From: Pseudomonas triclosanedens
GTDB lineage: Bacteria; Pseudomonadota; Gammaproteobacteria; Pseudomonadales; Pseudomonadaceae
Assembly (NCBI RefSeq): GCF_026686735.1
Contig: NZ_CP113432.1
Span: 5,569,001-5,633,000 of the forward strand
Reading direction: 5' to 3'
Length of the DNA: 64,000 nt
The notes beneath the pieces are model-generated. The model was not told the DNA's origin, searched no databases, and worked only from the letters and a program-made list of their open reading frames with translations. Below are positions 9,296 to 17,511 of the stretch, one piece after another. Position 1 is the first letter of the stretch; each line of letters starts with the position of its first letter. Both the position numbers and the translations under genes were made by a program.

Positions 9296-10026
9296 TCGCG
9301 TCCCTCGAAGAAATGAACGATGTGGCGGATGCGCTTCTTGTCCGAAGCGTTCAGGCGCTCGCGCCGACGGTACAGCAGGTAGAAGCGCAGCCGCTGGGTC
9401 GCGGACAGATGGCGCTTAGCGACCTTGTCGAGGGTCGCCAGGTCCTTGGTGATGCGGTAGCGCAGCATGAAGCCGATCCAGAAGTCACCGATCGGGCAGT
9501 CGATGAAGAACACCTTGCCTTCGCCGTCGACCAGGATGTTGCGCCATTTCAGGTCGTTGTGGGTGAAGTGGTGATCGTGCATCGTCCGCGTATAGGCAGC
9601 CAGTTGCTGCATGATGTGCTCGACCCAGACGCGATCCTTCAGGCGCGGATCGCGCTTCTTGGCCAGCCGCGCAAGATCGTCGGTGCCGACCAGTTCGCGC
9701 GTGACCAGCGCGCCGCGCTTGAAGGCGCCGCGCTCGCGCTCCAGTCCGTAGGCCACGACGTCGGCGGTGGGAATCCCCCATTTGGCGAACTGCTTGAGGT
9801 TCTGCCACTCGGCCTTCACCCGCGGGCGGGCCAGGTAGCGGCGATAGCCCTTGCCGGCGTTGCGGTAGCGTTTCACGTAGTAGCGCACACCTTCGCGCTC
9901 GATGCGGATCACCTCGGAGATGGCGTCGCGGGTGATGCGCTCGCCCTCCAGATCGAACACGGCCTCCAGGCTGCCGAACTCGGCGTCCAGGTGGCGATAG
10001 TCATCAGCGAGTGTCCAGCCCGCCAT
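9292..10026 (-). CDS. wapP: LPS core heptose kinase-like protein WapP
   Basis: A 244-aa cytoplasmic kinase of the lipopolysaccharide kinase (Kdo/WaaP) family. It has a VRYYVKRYRNAGKGYRR lysine segment (about 47-63), HHFTHNDLKWRNIL (about 151-164) as a good catalytic loop with H-N-D-L-K-x-x-N, and FFIDCPIGDF (about 172-181) as the D-x-P/G metal site. Its ATG shares one base with the waaP stop (TGATG) and its end overlaps wapQ. It matches P. aeruginosa PA5008. It likely phosphorylates a core heptose after WaaP has acted. Confidence 0.82.
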   Translation of the reverse strand: MAGWTLADDYRHLDAEFGSLEAVFDLEGERITRDAISEVIRIEREGVRYYVKRYRNAGKGYRRYLARPRVKAEWQNLKQFAKWGIPTADVVAYGLERERGAFKRGALVTRELVGTDDLARLAKKRDPRLKDRVWVEHIMQQLAAYTRTMHDHHFTHNDLKWRNILVDGEGKVFFIDCPIGDFWIGFMLRYRITKDLATLDKVAKRHLSATQRLRFYLLYRRRERLNASDKKRIRHIVHFFEGRE

Positions 10027-10832
10027 CAGAGCAGGTCTCCGTAGCGTTGTTTGCGGTCATACAGCTTGGCCGCCTTGCGTTCCATCCAGGCCAGCAGAGA
10101 GGCTTCGTCGCGCAGGATGTCACGCAGAGGCGTGCCGAAGTAACCGCGCAGGAAGCGCAATTTGTCTCGGCGTGTAAGGCCGATGTCCAGCGCCGAGAAG
10201 TACAGCGCGGCCAGATCCTTGTTGCGCCAGCGACGCGGCGTGGTCTCGCGGGTCTGGGCGCGGTGCAGGTCGATCACCGACAGGCGCAGGTCGCCCGCAC
10301 TGACCGGCCGGTCGGTGTGCAGCAGGAAGTGGCAGATATAGCAGTCGCGATGGTTCACGCCGGCGCGATGCATGGTACCGACCATCTGCGCCACCTCGGC
10401 GATCAACGCGCGCTTCAGGCGCGGCTCGGGCGGTTGCTTGAGCCAGTCCAGGGAAAAGACTTCGAGGTCGATGGTCGGCGCCAGCTCCTCGGTGATGATG
10501 AACGAGTGCTGGCTGGCCGGATTGCCGCCGCGCTCGCCATAGGCCACCGAGGTCATGGTCGCCACGCCAGCCTGGTGCAGACGCGCCAGGGCGCGCTGCT
10601 CCTGGCCGGCGCCAAGCACCGGAAGCTTGGCGCTGAGCAGGTTCTTGACGATCTCGCCCCAGCCGATGCCACGGTGGATCTTCACGAAGAAACCACGTCC
10701 GTCGACCTCGGTTCGCAGCGTGCGGCGGCCTTCCAGCTCGCGGTAAACCTTGCCCTGCAGGCGCTCCACTTCGACGAAGGGGTCCTTGCCGGCCCACAGG
10801 CTCTTGAAGGGCTCGAGCAGTTCGAGCTTCAT
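10026..10832 (-). CDS. waaP: LPS core heptose(I) kinase WaaP
   Basis: A 268-aa kinase, the length I recall for the P. aeruginosa enzyme. WaaP phosphorylates O4 of heptose I with ATP and is essential in P. aeruginosa for making a core competent for export. Visible are GRGFFVKIHRGIGWGEI (about 46-62) with the nucleotide lysine, MHRAGVNHRDCYICHFLL (about 152-169) holding the catalytic Asp, and LRLSVIDLHRAQ (about 178-193) with the metal Asp. The gene overlaps waaG by four bases (ATGA) and wapP by one, so it is translated as part of the core operon. Confidence 0.93.
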   Translation of the reverse strand: MKLELLEPFKSLWAGKDPFVEVERLQGKVYRELEGRRTLRTEVDGRGFFVKIHRGIGWGEIVKNLLSAKLPVLGAGQEQRALARLHQAGVATMTSVAYGERGGNPASQHSFIITEELAPTIDLEVFSLDWLKQPPEPRLKRALIAEVAQMVGTMHRAGVNHRDCYICHFLLHTDRPVSAGDLRLSVIDLHRAQTRETTPRRWRNKDLAALYFSALDIGLTRRDKLRFLRGYFGTPLRDILRDEASLLAWMERKAAKLYDRKQRYGDLL

Positions 10833-11950
10833 GCGCGCTCCTTCAGGATCACGTCAGCCGCGTACTGCGGCATGCTGTAGAGATCGGCGCTATCGGCGAA
10901 GGCCAGGCCATTGCGCGACCAGGCGGCCCGCGCCGCGTCGTCTTCGAGCATTTCCACCAGCATGCGGTTGAGCCGTTCCTGATCGAATGGCGAGGGTATC
11001 ACCCGCCCTGCGTCAGCCTCGGCGATGTAGTGGGCGTAGCCGCAGACATCGGTGACCAGCACCGGCAGCCCGGCCACCAGCGCTTCGAGCAGCACGGTGC
11101 CGGTGTTTTCGTTGTAGGCCGGGTGAATCAGCAGGTCGGCGCCCAGCAGGAAGCGCGGGATATCACTGCGCCCCTTGAGAATCTGCACATTCTCCGACAA
11201 CCCCAGCGCCTTGACCTGCAACAGGAAAGGCTTGGGATCGTCCTGGCCGATGGCGATCAGCCGGGTACGCTTGCGCAACGCGCGCGGCAGTGCGGCCAAT
11301 GCCTTGAGGCTGCGATCCAGGCCCTTGGTCTTGAAGCCGGAGCCGATCTGTACCAGCAGCCGGTCATCGTCGGCCAGCCTGAACTCACGCCGGAACTCGG
11401 CGCGGACTTCAGCGGCATTGGCCGGCGCGCGGCGATCCTGGGCGATGCCAGGCGGCAGCAGGTGGAAACGCGCAACCGGCGTGCGGTAGTGCTTGATGAA
11501 GAGCGGCTGCTGGACCTCGGAGATCATCAGGATCTCGGTCTTCGACTCCGGGGCGAACACTGCGCGCTCATAGTCGGCGAAGTGCCTGTAGCGCCCCCAG
11601 CGGCGGTAGATCGGGTTGCGCAGGGTTTGCGCCTTGTCCTCGAAGCAGCCGTCGGCGGCATAGTAGACATCCAGCCCTGGCATCTTGTTGAAGCCAACCA
11701 CCCGGTCCACCGGGTCGCGCGCGAGGTCCGCGGCCAGCCAGGCGCTGAACTTCTCGTTGCGGCGATGATTGAACAGCGCCTTGATCGGCGCCACGCGCAC
11801 ATCGAAGCCGGGCGGCACCTCACCTTCCCAGATCGGCGTGTAGACACGAATGGCGTGGCCGCGTTGCTGGCATTCGAGGGCGATGCGCATGAAGTCGCGC
11901 TGCAGCCCGCCGAACGGGAAGTATTTGTAGAGGACGAAAGCCAGGGTCAT
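10829..11950 (-). CDS. waaG: LPS core alpha-1,3-glucosyl/galactosaminyl-transferase WaaG
   Basis: A 373-aa GT4 family protein that adds the first outer-core hexose (GalN in P. aeruginosa) to heptose II. It opens MTLAFVLYKYFPFGGLQRD, the WaaG acceptor-side start. The donor half contains LLVQIGSGFKTKGLDRS (about 205-221) and a PAYNENTGTVLLEALVAGLP segment (about 288-307) with the E-x7-E pattern of GT4 enzymes. The start at 11950 is taken because it overlaps waaC as ATGA and begins on the conserved strand, whereas an in-frame ATG at 12025 would lie well inside waaC. Confidence 0.93.
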   Translation of the reverse strand: MTLAFVLYKYFPFGGLQRDFMRIALECQQRGHAIRVYTPIWEGEVPPGFDVRVAPIKALFNHRRNEKFSAWLAADLARDPVDRVVGFNKMPGLDVYYAADGCFEDKAQTLRNPIYRRWGRYRHFADYERAVFAPESKTEILMISEVQQPLFIKHYRTPVARFHLLPPGIAQDRRAPANAAEVRAEFRREFRLADDDRLLVQIGSGFKTKGLDRSLKALAALPRALRKRTRLIAIGQDDPKPFLLQVKALGLSENVQILKGRSDIPRFLLGADLLIHPAYNENTGTVLLEALVAGLPVLVTDVCGYAHYIAEADAGRVIPSPFDQERLNRMLVEMLEDDAARAAWSRNGLAFADSADLYSMPQYAADVILKERA

Positions 11951-13017
11951 CGAAGCGTCTCCGGAGCCAGCAGCAGGGCCTCGAGCTGGGTCGCCACGCG
12001 CTGGGGATTCAGGCGGGTGAAGCACAGGGGCTGTTCATGCCGCAGGTCGAACTGGCGCTGGTCGTCAGCCGTCGGCTGGTAGGTGCAGGTCTTCTGCAGG
12101 CAGGGCGCACACGGCCAGTCGCTGGCCAGGTGCACCTGCGAGCGCCCGTAGGCGCCGGTCAATCCGGGGTTGGTCGGGCCGAACAGCGACAGCGTCGGTA
12201 CGTCCAGGGCGGCCGCCAAGTGCCCAAGCCCGGTGTCCACCGCCACACAGGCGGAAGCGCCGGCCAGAACCTTGGCCATGCCTGCCAGGGACAATCTGGG
12301 GAGCACGGAAACGCTTTCCAGGCCCTGAGCCAGCCGCTCGGCGCGCTCGCGCTCGGCTTCGTTGCCCCACGGCAGGCGCACCGACCAGCCACGCTCGCCC
12401 ATGCGCTCGGCCAGTTCGCGCCAGTAGGCTTGCGGCCAGTGTTTGGTCACCCAGGTGGTGCCGTGGAGGAATACCAGGTAGGGCTCGGCTTCCACAGCGT
12501 CCAGCAGGCGATTGCGGTCAAGGCCATAGTCGCCGGTACTGGCGGGCAGCGGGTAGTCCAGCGCCTGGGCGAACAACTGGCGCACCCGTTCCACCGCGTG
12601 CTGCCCCCAGGCCACCGGATAGCCGTGACGGTAGAAGCGGCTGGCGGCCGGTTCGCGGGCGGACTCGCGGTCAAGCCCGACAACGCGCGTGCCACGGCGC
12701 ACATAGCGGGTCAGCCAGGCACTCTTGAGCAGCCCCTGGGCATCGATCACCAGGTCGTAGTCGACCTCTTTCAGGCGGCGCTTGAAGCGGCTCCACTCAC
12801 CGTTCCTGATGGTCTGCCAGAGGCTCTTGCGCCAGCGGCGGATCGCCACTGGGATCACCTGGGCCACCGCCGGATGCCAGGCGGGAATCTCCGCGAAGCC
12901 TTCCTCAACCACCCAGTCGAACTGGATGCCGGGAATCGCACGCGCGGCATCGGTCAACGCCGGCAGCGTATGGATGACGTCGCCCAGGGACGACGTCTTG
13001 ATCAACAGCACCCTCAT
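11947..13017 (-). CDS. waaC: LPS heptosyltransferase I WaaC
   Basis: A 356-aa GT9 enzyme that transfers the first L-glycero-D-manno-heptose from ADP-heptose to Kdo. Its start MRVLLIKTSSLGDVIHTLPA (residues 1-20) is the WaaC hallmark. The ADP-heptose site is visible as LHGTTWVTKHWP (about 184-195) and VAVDTGLGHLAAALDVPTLS (about 257-276). It overlaps waaF upstream and waaG downstream by four bases each. Its role in the inner membrane/cytoplasm interface of core assembly is well established for the family. Confidence 0.95.
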   Translation of the reverse strand: MRVLLIKTSSLGDVIHTLPALTDAARAIPGIQFDWVVEEGFAEIPAWHPAVAQVIPVAIRRWRKSLWQTIRNGEWSRFKRRLKEVDYDLVIDAQGLLKSAWLTRYVRRGTRVVGLDRESAREPAASRFYRHGYPVAWGQHAVERVRQLFAQALDYPLPASTGDYGLDRNRLLDAVEAEPYLVFLHGTTWVTKHWPQAYWRELAERMGERGWSVRLPWGNEAERERAERLAQGLESVSVLPRLSLAGMAKVLAGASACVAVDTGLGHLAAALDVPTLSLFGPTNPGLTGAYGRSQVHLASDWPCAPCLQKTCTYQPTADDQRQFDLRHEQPLCFTRLNPQRVATQLEALLLAPETLR

Positions 13018-14048
13018 TCCACATCAACCGGATCGGCGACCAGTCGGTCCAGCGCCTCGCTCACCGGACGCGGCTTCAGCTCGCGCAGGCAGTTGTAGTG
13101 GCCGAAACGGCACACACGGTCGAAGCACGGGCTGCAATCCAGACCGAGGCGGACGATCTCCACCTGGTCGGCCAGGGGCGGGGTGAACTGCGGCGAAGTG
13201 GAGCCATAGACAGCCACCAGCGGGCGATTCAGCGCGGCAGCCACGTGCATCAGGCCGGAGTCGTTGGTGACTACCGCGCCAGCGCATGACATCAGGTCGA
13301 TGGCTTCGGCCAGGGCGGTCTCGCCGGCGAGGTTCACCGACTCCTCGCGCAGGCCGGGAATCAGGCGCATGCGAATGTCTTCGCCGCCGGGGTGGTCGTT
13401 CTTCGAACCGAAGATCCATACCTGCCAGCCTGCACGGATCTTCAACTCGGCGACCTTGGCGTAGTACTCCGCCGGCCAGCGCTTGGCTTCGCCGAACTCG
13501 GCGCCGGGGCACAGCGCCAGCACCGGGCGATCCAGGCTCAGGCCGAACTTGGCCAGCGCGGCGTCGCGGCTCTGCGGGTCGATGGCCAGGCGCGGCTGCG
13601 GGTAGGGCTGCGGCAGCGCGGCGCCCGGCTCATAGGCCAGGGCCATGAAGCGCTCGATCATCAGCGGGTAGCGCTCTTTATCCAGAGTGCGGATGTCGTT
13701 GAGCAGGCCGTAGCGCATCTCGCCCTTCCAGCCGGTGCGCCTGGGAATGCCGGCGAAGTACGGCACCAGCGCCGACTTCAGCGAGTTCGGCAACAGGATC
13801 GCCTGGTCGTATTGCCCCTTGAGCGACTTACCGATGCGCCGGCGCGCGGCTACATCCAGCACGCCATGCCCGAGCGGGAAGCTCAACGCCTGGCGCACTT
13901 CGGGCATGCGCTCGAGGATCGGCCGGCTCCAGTCAGGCGCCAGCACGTCTATCACGCAGTCGGCATGGCGCTGCTTCAGGCAATGAAACAGCGTTTGGGC
14001 CATCACCATGTCGCCCACCCAGGAGGGGCCTACGATCAGAATTCTCAT
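13014..14048 (-). CDS. waaF: LPS heptosyltransferase II WaaF
   Basis: A 344-aa GT9 enzyme adding the second heptose. The start MRILIVGPSWVGDMVMAQ is diagnostic, followed by CPGAEFGEAKRWP (about 182-194) and VTNDSGLMHVAAALNRPLVA (about 245-264). The ATG at 14048 is chosen because it begins at the conserved strand and has GGAAA upstream; 16 extra codons to 14096 look non-conserved. It is the first gene of the core operon, so the operon promoter should lie in the 14049-14321 gap. In P. aeruginosa ilvE occupies the space between this gene and glnE; here it is missing. Confidence 0.95.
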   Translation of the reverse strand: MRILIVGPSWVGDMVMAQTLFHCLKQRHADCVIDVLAPDWSRPILERMPEVRQALSFPLGHGVLDVAARRRIGKSLKGQYDQAILLPNSLKSALVPYFAGIPRRTGWKGEMRYGLLNDIRTLDKERYPLMIERFMALAYEPGAALPQPYPQPRLAIDPQSRDAALAKFGLSLDRPVLALCPGAEFGEAKRWPAEYYAKVAELKIRAGWQVWIFGSKNDHPGGEDIRMRLIPGLREESVNLAGETALAEAIDLMSCAGAVVTNDSGLMHVAAALNRPLVAVYGSTSPQFTPPLADQVEIVRLGLDCSPCFDRVCRFGHYNCLRELKPRPVSEALDRLVADPVDVE

Positions 14049-14321
14049 GCGTTTTCCAGAAACGACCGGGGAGGCTCTCGCCTCCCCGTATTCCATTCAT
14101 CCAGCCGTACGGCGCGGGCCTTACGGGCGGGTGCCGAGCATCGAATGCCCCGCAGTCTAGCCCAGCCGGAACGCCGGCCGGGCGGATTTCGTCACTCCCT
14201 GTGACCTGGCGCAATGGCATCATGCGCCTGATTCCCGCCTTGCCCGGCAGCCCGTGGTGATCCGGCGGATGCGCTCCCGCCGGTCGTCCGGGGTGTTTCG
14301 TGGGGAATCCGAGAGGGCGCC

Positions 14322-17267
14322 TCAGGTCAGCTCGAAGGCCTTCCACATCGCCATCACCATGCGCCGCTCCGCGTGGAAGCGGTCGCCGCTCACCACGCCC
14401 GGCTGCTTCTGCAGGGACAAGCGGTGAGCCGCCGCCCGGTAGGCCTTGTAGGCATCCTGCAGCTTCAGGACATCCTCGCCGGACATCAATCCGACCCGCT
14501 CCAGCGCTTCCAGGATGCGGATGTTGTCGGTGAACTCCACCAGTTCCGGGTGCTGCCACGACCAGGCCAGGGCCGCGTATTGCACCATAAATTCGATATC
14601 GACGATACCACCGGCATCCTGCTTGAGATCGAACGGCGCCGTGGCCTCGAAGGCATTCGCCGCGGTTCCGGCGGCGGTGCTGGAGGTCCCCAGGTTGTCG
14701 CGCATCTTGGCGCGCATCTCGCTGACTTCCTTGCGCAGCCCGGCCAGGTCGCGCTGCTGGCCGATGACCCTGGCACGGATCGCCTGGAATGCCAGCGACA
14801 CCCGCCTGCAGCCAGCCAGCACGCGGGCACGCACCAGCGCCTGGTGTTCCCAGGTCCATGCCTCGCCCATCTGGTAGGCCTCGAAGGCACGCAGGGAGCT
14901 GACCAGCAGCCCGGACGCGCCGCTCGGGCGCAGGCGCATGTCCACCTCATACAGCGTGCCGGATGGCGTCTGTGCGGTGAGGAGGTGGATGATCTTCTGC
15001 CCCAGGCGGGTATAGAACTGCGCACCGTCGATGGGCTTGGCGCCGTCGGTCTCGCTCTGCGGGTCGCCGTCGTGGATGAACACCAGGTCCAGATCCGAGC
15101 CGTGGCCCAGCTCCAGGCCGCCGGACTTGCCGTAACCGACGATGATGAAGTCAGGATCGCACGGCGTGCCGTCGGCGCGGCTCGGCCGGCCGTGGCGCTG
15201 CACCAGTTGGTCCCAGGCCAGGGAAAGCACCTGTTCGAGAATCGCCTCGGCCAGCCAGGTCAGGTAGTCGCTGACCTTCATCAGCGGCAGCGTACCGGCG
15301 ATTTCCGACGCCACCACGCGCAGGCCGTGGGCCAGCTTGAAGTGGCGGAGGGTCTCCATCTGCTGCTCGAGATCGTCCTCGGGAATGCGCATCAGCCGCT
15401 CGCGCAGCTCCGCCCCCAGTTCGACGGCCTGCGGCGGGCGGAACAGGCGCCCTTCATTCAACAGCTCGTCGAGCAGGATGGGGAACCTGGCGATCTGCTC
15501 GGCCACCATCGGGCTGGCGGCACAGAGAGTCAGCAGGCGCTCCAGCGCACCGGGGTTCTCGGTGAGCAGCACCAGGTAGGCCGAACGCCGCGCCACCGCC
15601 TCGATCAGCGGCAGCACCCGCTCCAGCAGCACATCCGCCGGGCCGCGCTCGGCAATCATGTTCAGCAGTCGCGGCATGAAAGCATCGAGACGCTCGCGCC
15701 CCAGGCGCTGCATGGCGCGCACCTGTGCGCCGTGGCGCAGGTCGGTCAGGCGCTTCCAGGCCGCCGCTGGCGCAGTGAAACCGGCATCGGCGAACTGCCG
15801 GCAGGCGGACTCCTCGTCTACCGCCTCTTCCCAGATCGGGATCCACTCGCCACCGATGGTGGTGTCGACCTTGCCGTCTTCGTCCTCGTCCGGGTCGGCG
15901 ATGACCTGGTGGAAGTGCCAGTCGATGCGGTCACGCCAGTGATTGATCGCCTGGTGGAACGCCGACCAATTGGCGTAGCCCATGATGAAGGCGACGCGAA
16001 TCCGCTCCAGCTCATCCTCCGGCAGCATCTGCGTCTGCCGGTCGGCGATGGCCTGCAGCGCGTGCTCAGCGTAGCGCAGGAACTCGTAGCCTTCGCGCAG
16101 TTCGGCGACCACCTGCGGCGGCAAGTAGGCCTGCCCTTCGAGGATCGCCAGCACCCGGAGCAATGGTCGTTGCTGCAGGCTGAGATCACGGCCACCGTGG
16201 ATCAACTGGAAGGCCTGCGCGATGAACTCCACCTCACGAATGCCACCGGCGCCGAGCTTGATGTTCTCGCTCATGCCCTTGCGCCGGACTTCCTGCTGGA
16301 TCAGCTGCTTCATGCTGCGCAGTGCTTCGATGGCGGAGAAGTCCAGGTAACGGCGATAGACGAATGGCCGCAGCAGCTCCAGCAGGCGCTGGCCGGCATC
16401 CTGGTCGCCGCCGACCACCCGGGCCTTGATCATCGCGTAGCGCTCCCAGTCGCGCCCCTGGTCCTGGTAGTACTGCTCCAGCGCCGCGAAGCTGTGTACC
16501 AGCGGGCCGCTGGAGCCGTAGGGACGCAGGCGCATGTCGACACGGAAGGCGAAGCCATCGACGGTGATGGCGTCCAGCGCCTTGATCAGTTTCTGCCCCA
16601 GGCGGGTGAAGAACTCCTGGTTGTCCAGCGCGCGCTTGGCGCCCTCGGTCTCGCCGCCCTCCGGGTAGCCGAAGATCAGGTCGATGTCCGACGACAGGTT
16701 CAGCTCACCGGCCCCGAGCTTGCCCATACCCAGCACGATCATGTGCTGCGGCAGGCCGGAACGATTACCCATCGGCGTGCCGAACTGCTGGCAATGGCGG
16801 ATGTACAGCCAATGGTAAGCCTGGTCGATGCAGGTGTCGGCGAGGTCGGAGAGGTCGCGGCAGGTGCCGGAGAGGTCGCTGCGGCGGGTCAGGTCGCGCC
16901 AGATGATCCGCACCTGCTGGCGCCGACGGAAGCGTCGCAGGCGGCGCCCCAGTTCATCCTCGTCGGCGCAGCCGAGCAGCGCCGCTTCCAGCTGGGCGCG
17001 CATCTCGCCCGGCTGCAGCGCGCGCTCCAGCTCGCCGGTCGCGGCCAGCTCCAGAAAGAAAGAAGGGTCGCGCTGGACCTGCTCGGCGACGAAGTCGCTG
17101 CCGGCGGTCACGCGGGCGAAATCGGCGCGCCGCTCGTCGGGCCAACTGTCGAAGCAGGCGATCTGTTCGGGAGAAAGCTGGGAAACGGCGGTGCGGAAAT
17201 TCTGCTCCGCTCGTTCGGCGAGGGGCTTCAACGTGGCCGGGAGGGCGGCCAGGGACGGCAGGCTCAT
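14322..17267 (-). CDS. glnE: Bifunctional glutamine synthetase adenylyltransferase/deadenylylase
   Basis: A 981-aa GlnE that adenylylates glutamine synthetase when nitrogen is rich and removes the AMP when it is poor, under PII control. Two nucleotidyltransferase domains are clear. The N-terminal deadenylylase has GMGKLGAGELNLSSDIDLIF (about 171-190) with the S-D-I-D-L metal site. The C-terminal adenylylase has GYGKSGGLELGHGSDLDLVF (about 697-716). Both are followed by GlnD/PII-uridylyltransferase-type helices. The ATG at 17267 has AGGA 7 bases upstream. It is divergent from aceE and shares a regulatory region with two palindromes. Confidence 0.96.
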   Translation of the reverse strand: MSLPSLAALPATLKPLAERAEQNFRTAVSQLSPEQIACFDSWPDERRADFARVTAGSDFVAEQVQRDPSFFLELAATGELERALQPGEMRAQLEAALLGCADEDELGRRLRRFRRRQQVRIIWRDLTRRSDLSGTCRDLSDLADTCIDQAYHWLYIRHCQQFGTPMGNRSGLPQHMIVLGMGKLGAGELNLSSDIDLIFGYPEGGETEGAKRALDNQEFFTRLGQKLIKALDAITVDGFAFRVDMRLRPYGSSGPLVHSFAALEQYYQDQGRDWERYAMIKARVVGGDQDAGQRLLELLRPFVYRRYLDFSAIEALRSMKQLIQQEVRRKGMSENIKLGAGGIREVEFIAQAFQLIHGGRDLSLQQRPLLRVLAILEGQAYLPPQVVAELREGYEFLRYAEHALQAIADRQTQMLPEDELERIRVAFIMGYANWSAFHQAINHWRDRIDWHFHQVIADPDEDEDGKVDTTIGGEWIPIWEEAVDEESACRQFADAGFTAPAAAWKRLTDLRHGAQVRAMQRLGRERLDAFMPRLLNMIAERGPADVLLERVLPLIEAVARRSAYLVLLTENPGALERLLTLCAASPMVAEQIARFPILLDELLNEGRLFRPPQAVELGAELRERLMRIPEDDLEQQMETLRHFKLAHGLRVVASEIAGTLPLMKVSDYLTWLAEAILEQVLSLAWDQLVQRHGRPSRADGTPCDPDFIIVGYGKSGGLELGHGSDLDLVFIHDGDPQSETDGAKPIDGAQFYTRLGQKIIHLLTAQTPSGTLYEVDMRLRPSGASGLLVSSLRAFEAYQMGEAWTWEHQALVRARVLAGCRRVSLAFQAIRARVIGQQRDLAGLRKEVSEMRAKMRDNLGTSSTAAGTAANAFEATAPFDLKQDAGGIVDIEFMVQYAALAWSWQHPELVEFTDNIRILEALERVGLMSGEDVLKLQDAYKAYRAAAHRLSLQKQPGVVSGDRFHAERRMVMAMWKAFELT

Positions 17268-17321
17268 GTTCTATCCTGAAAGGTCGGCGAGGCGCCGGCA
17301 TTCCTGTCTTTTCGCGCCCCT

Positions 17322-17334
17322 GTAGTTTTACTAC
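17322..17334. promoter_or_regulatory. Palindromic operator, copy 1 (glnE side)
   Basis: GTAGT-TTT-ACTAC is a perfect 5-bp palindrome with a 3-base spacer. Its core reads T-A-G-T-N3-A-C-T-A, matching the T-x-GT-N3-AC-x-A form bound by FadR-subfamily GntR regulators such as PdhR, LldR and FadR. It lies 54 bases upstream of the glnE start. Confidence 0.6.
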
Positions 17335-17371
17335 TAACTTTTTCTGGCGAAGGGGTGTATCTGCCGGCGAT

Positions 17372-17388
17372 TTGTAGTAAAACTACAA
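17372..17388. promoter_or_regulatory. Palindromic operator, copy 2 (aceE side)
   Basis: TTGTAGT-AAA-ACTACAA is a perfect 7-bp palindrome with a 3-base spacer and contains the same 13-base core as copy 1 on the other strand. The two centres are 52 bases apart, about five helical turns, so two dimers would sit on the same DNA face. It is about 120 bases upstream of the aceE start. A pyruvate- or lactate-responsive GntR regulator is the natural candidate; none is encoded in the window. Confidence 0.65.
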
Positions 17389-17511
17389 CCCGCCGGGCGT
17401 ACCCCCGGAGTACTTCCAAGAATTCGCCGCGTCGCCCACGAGGCCGGCGCAGCTATCGGCAACGATCTACTGGCTTCCGATTCTGGAAGCCTTTCCGCCC
17501 TGGAGCAAGCC

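Noticed and set aside
14097..14321. Residual ilvE fragment
   Set aside because: I looked for aminotransferase-like peptides in all frames and found none; the interval appears to be plain intergenic DNA.
14373..17279. 968-codon frame antisense to glnE
   Set aside because: Same cause; glnE has both nucleotidyltransferase motifs on the minus strand.
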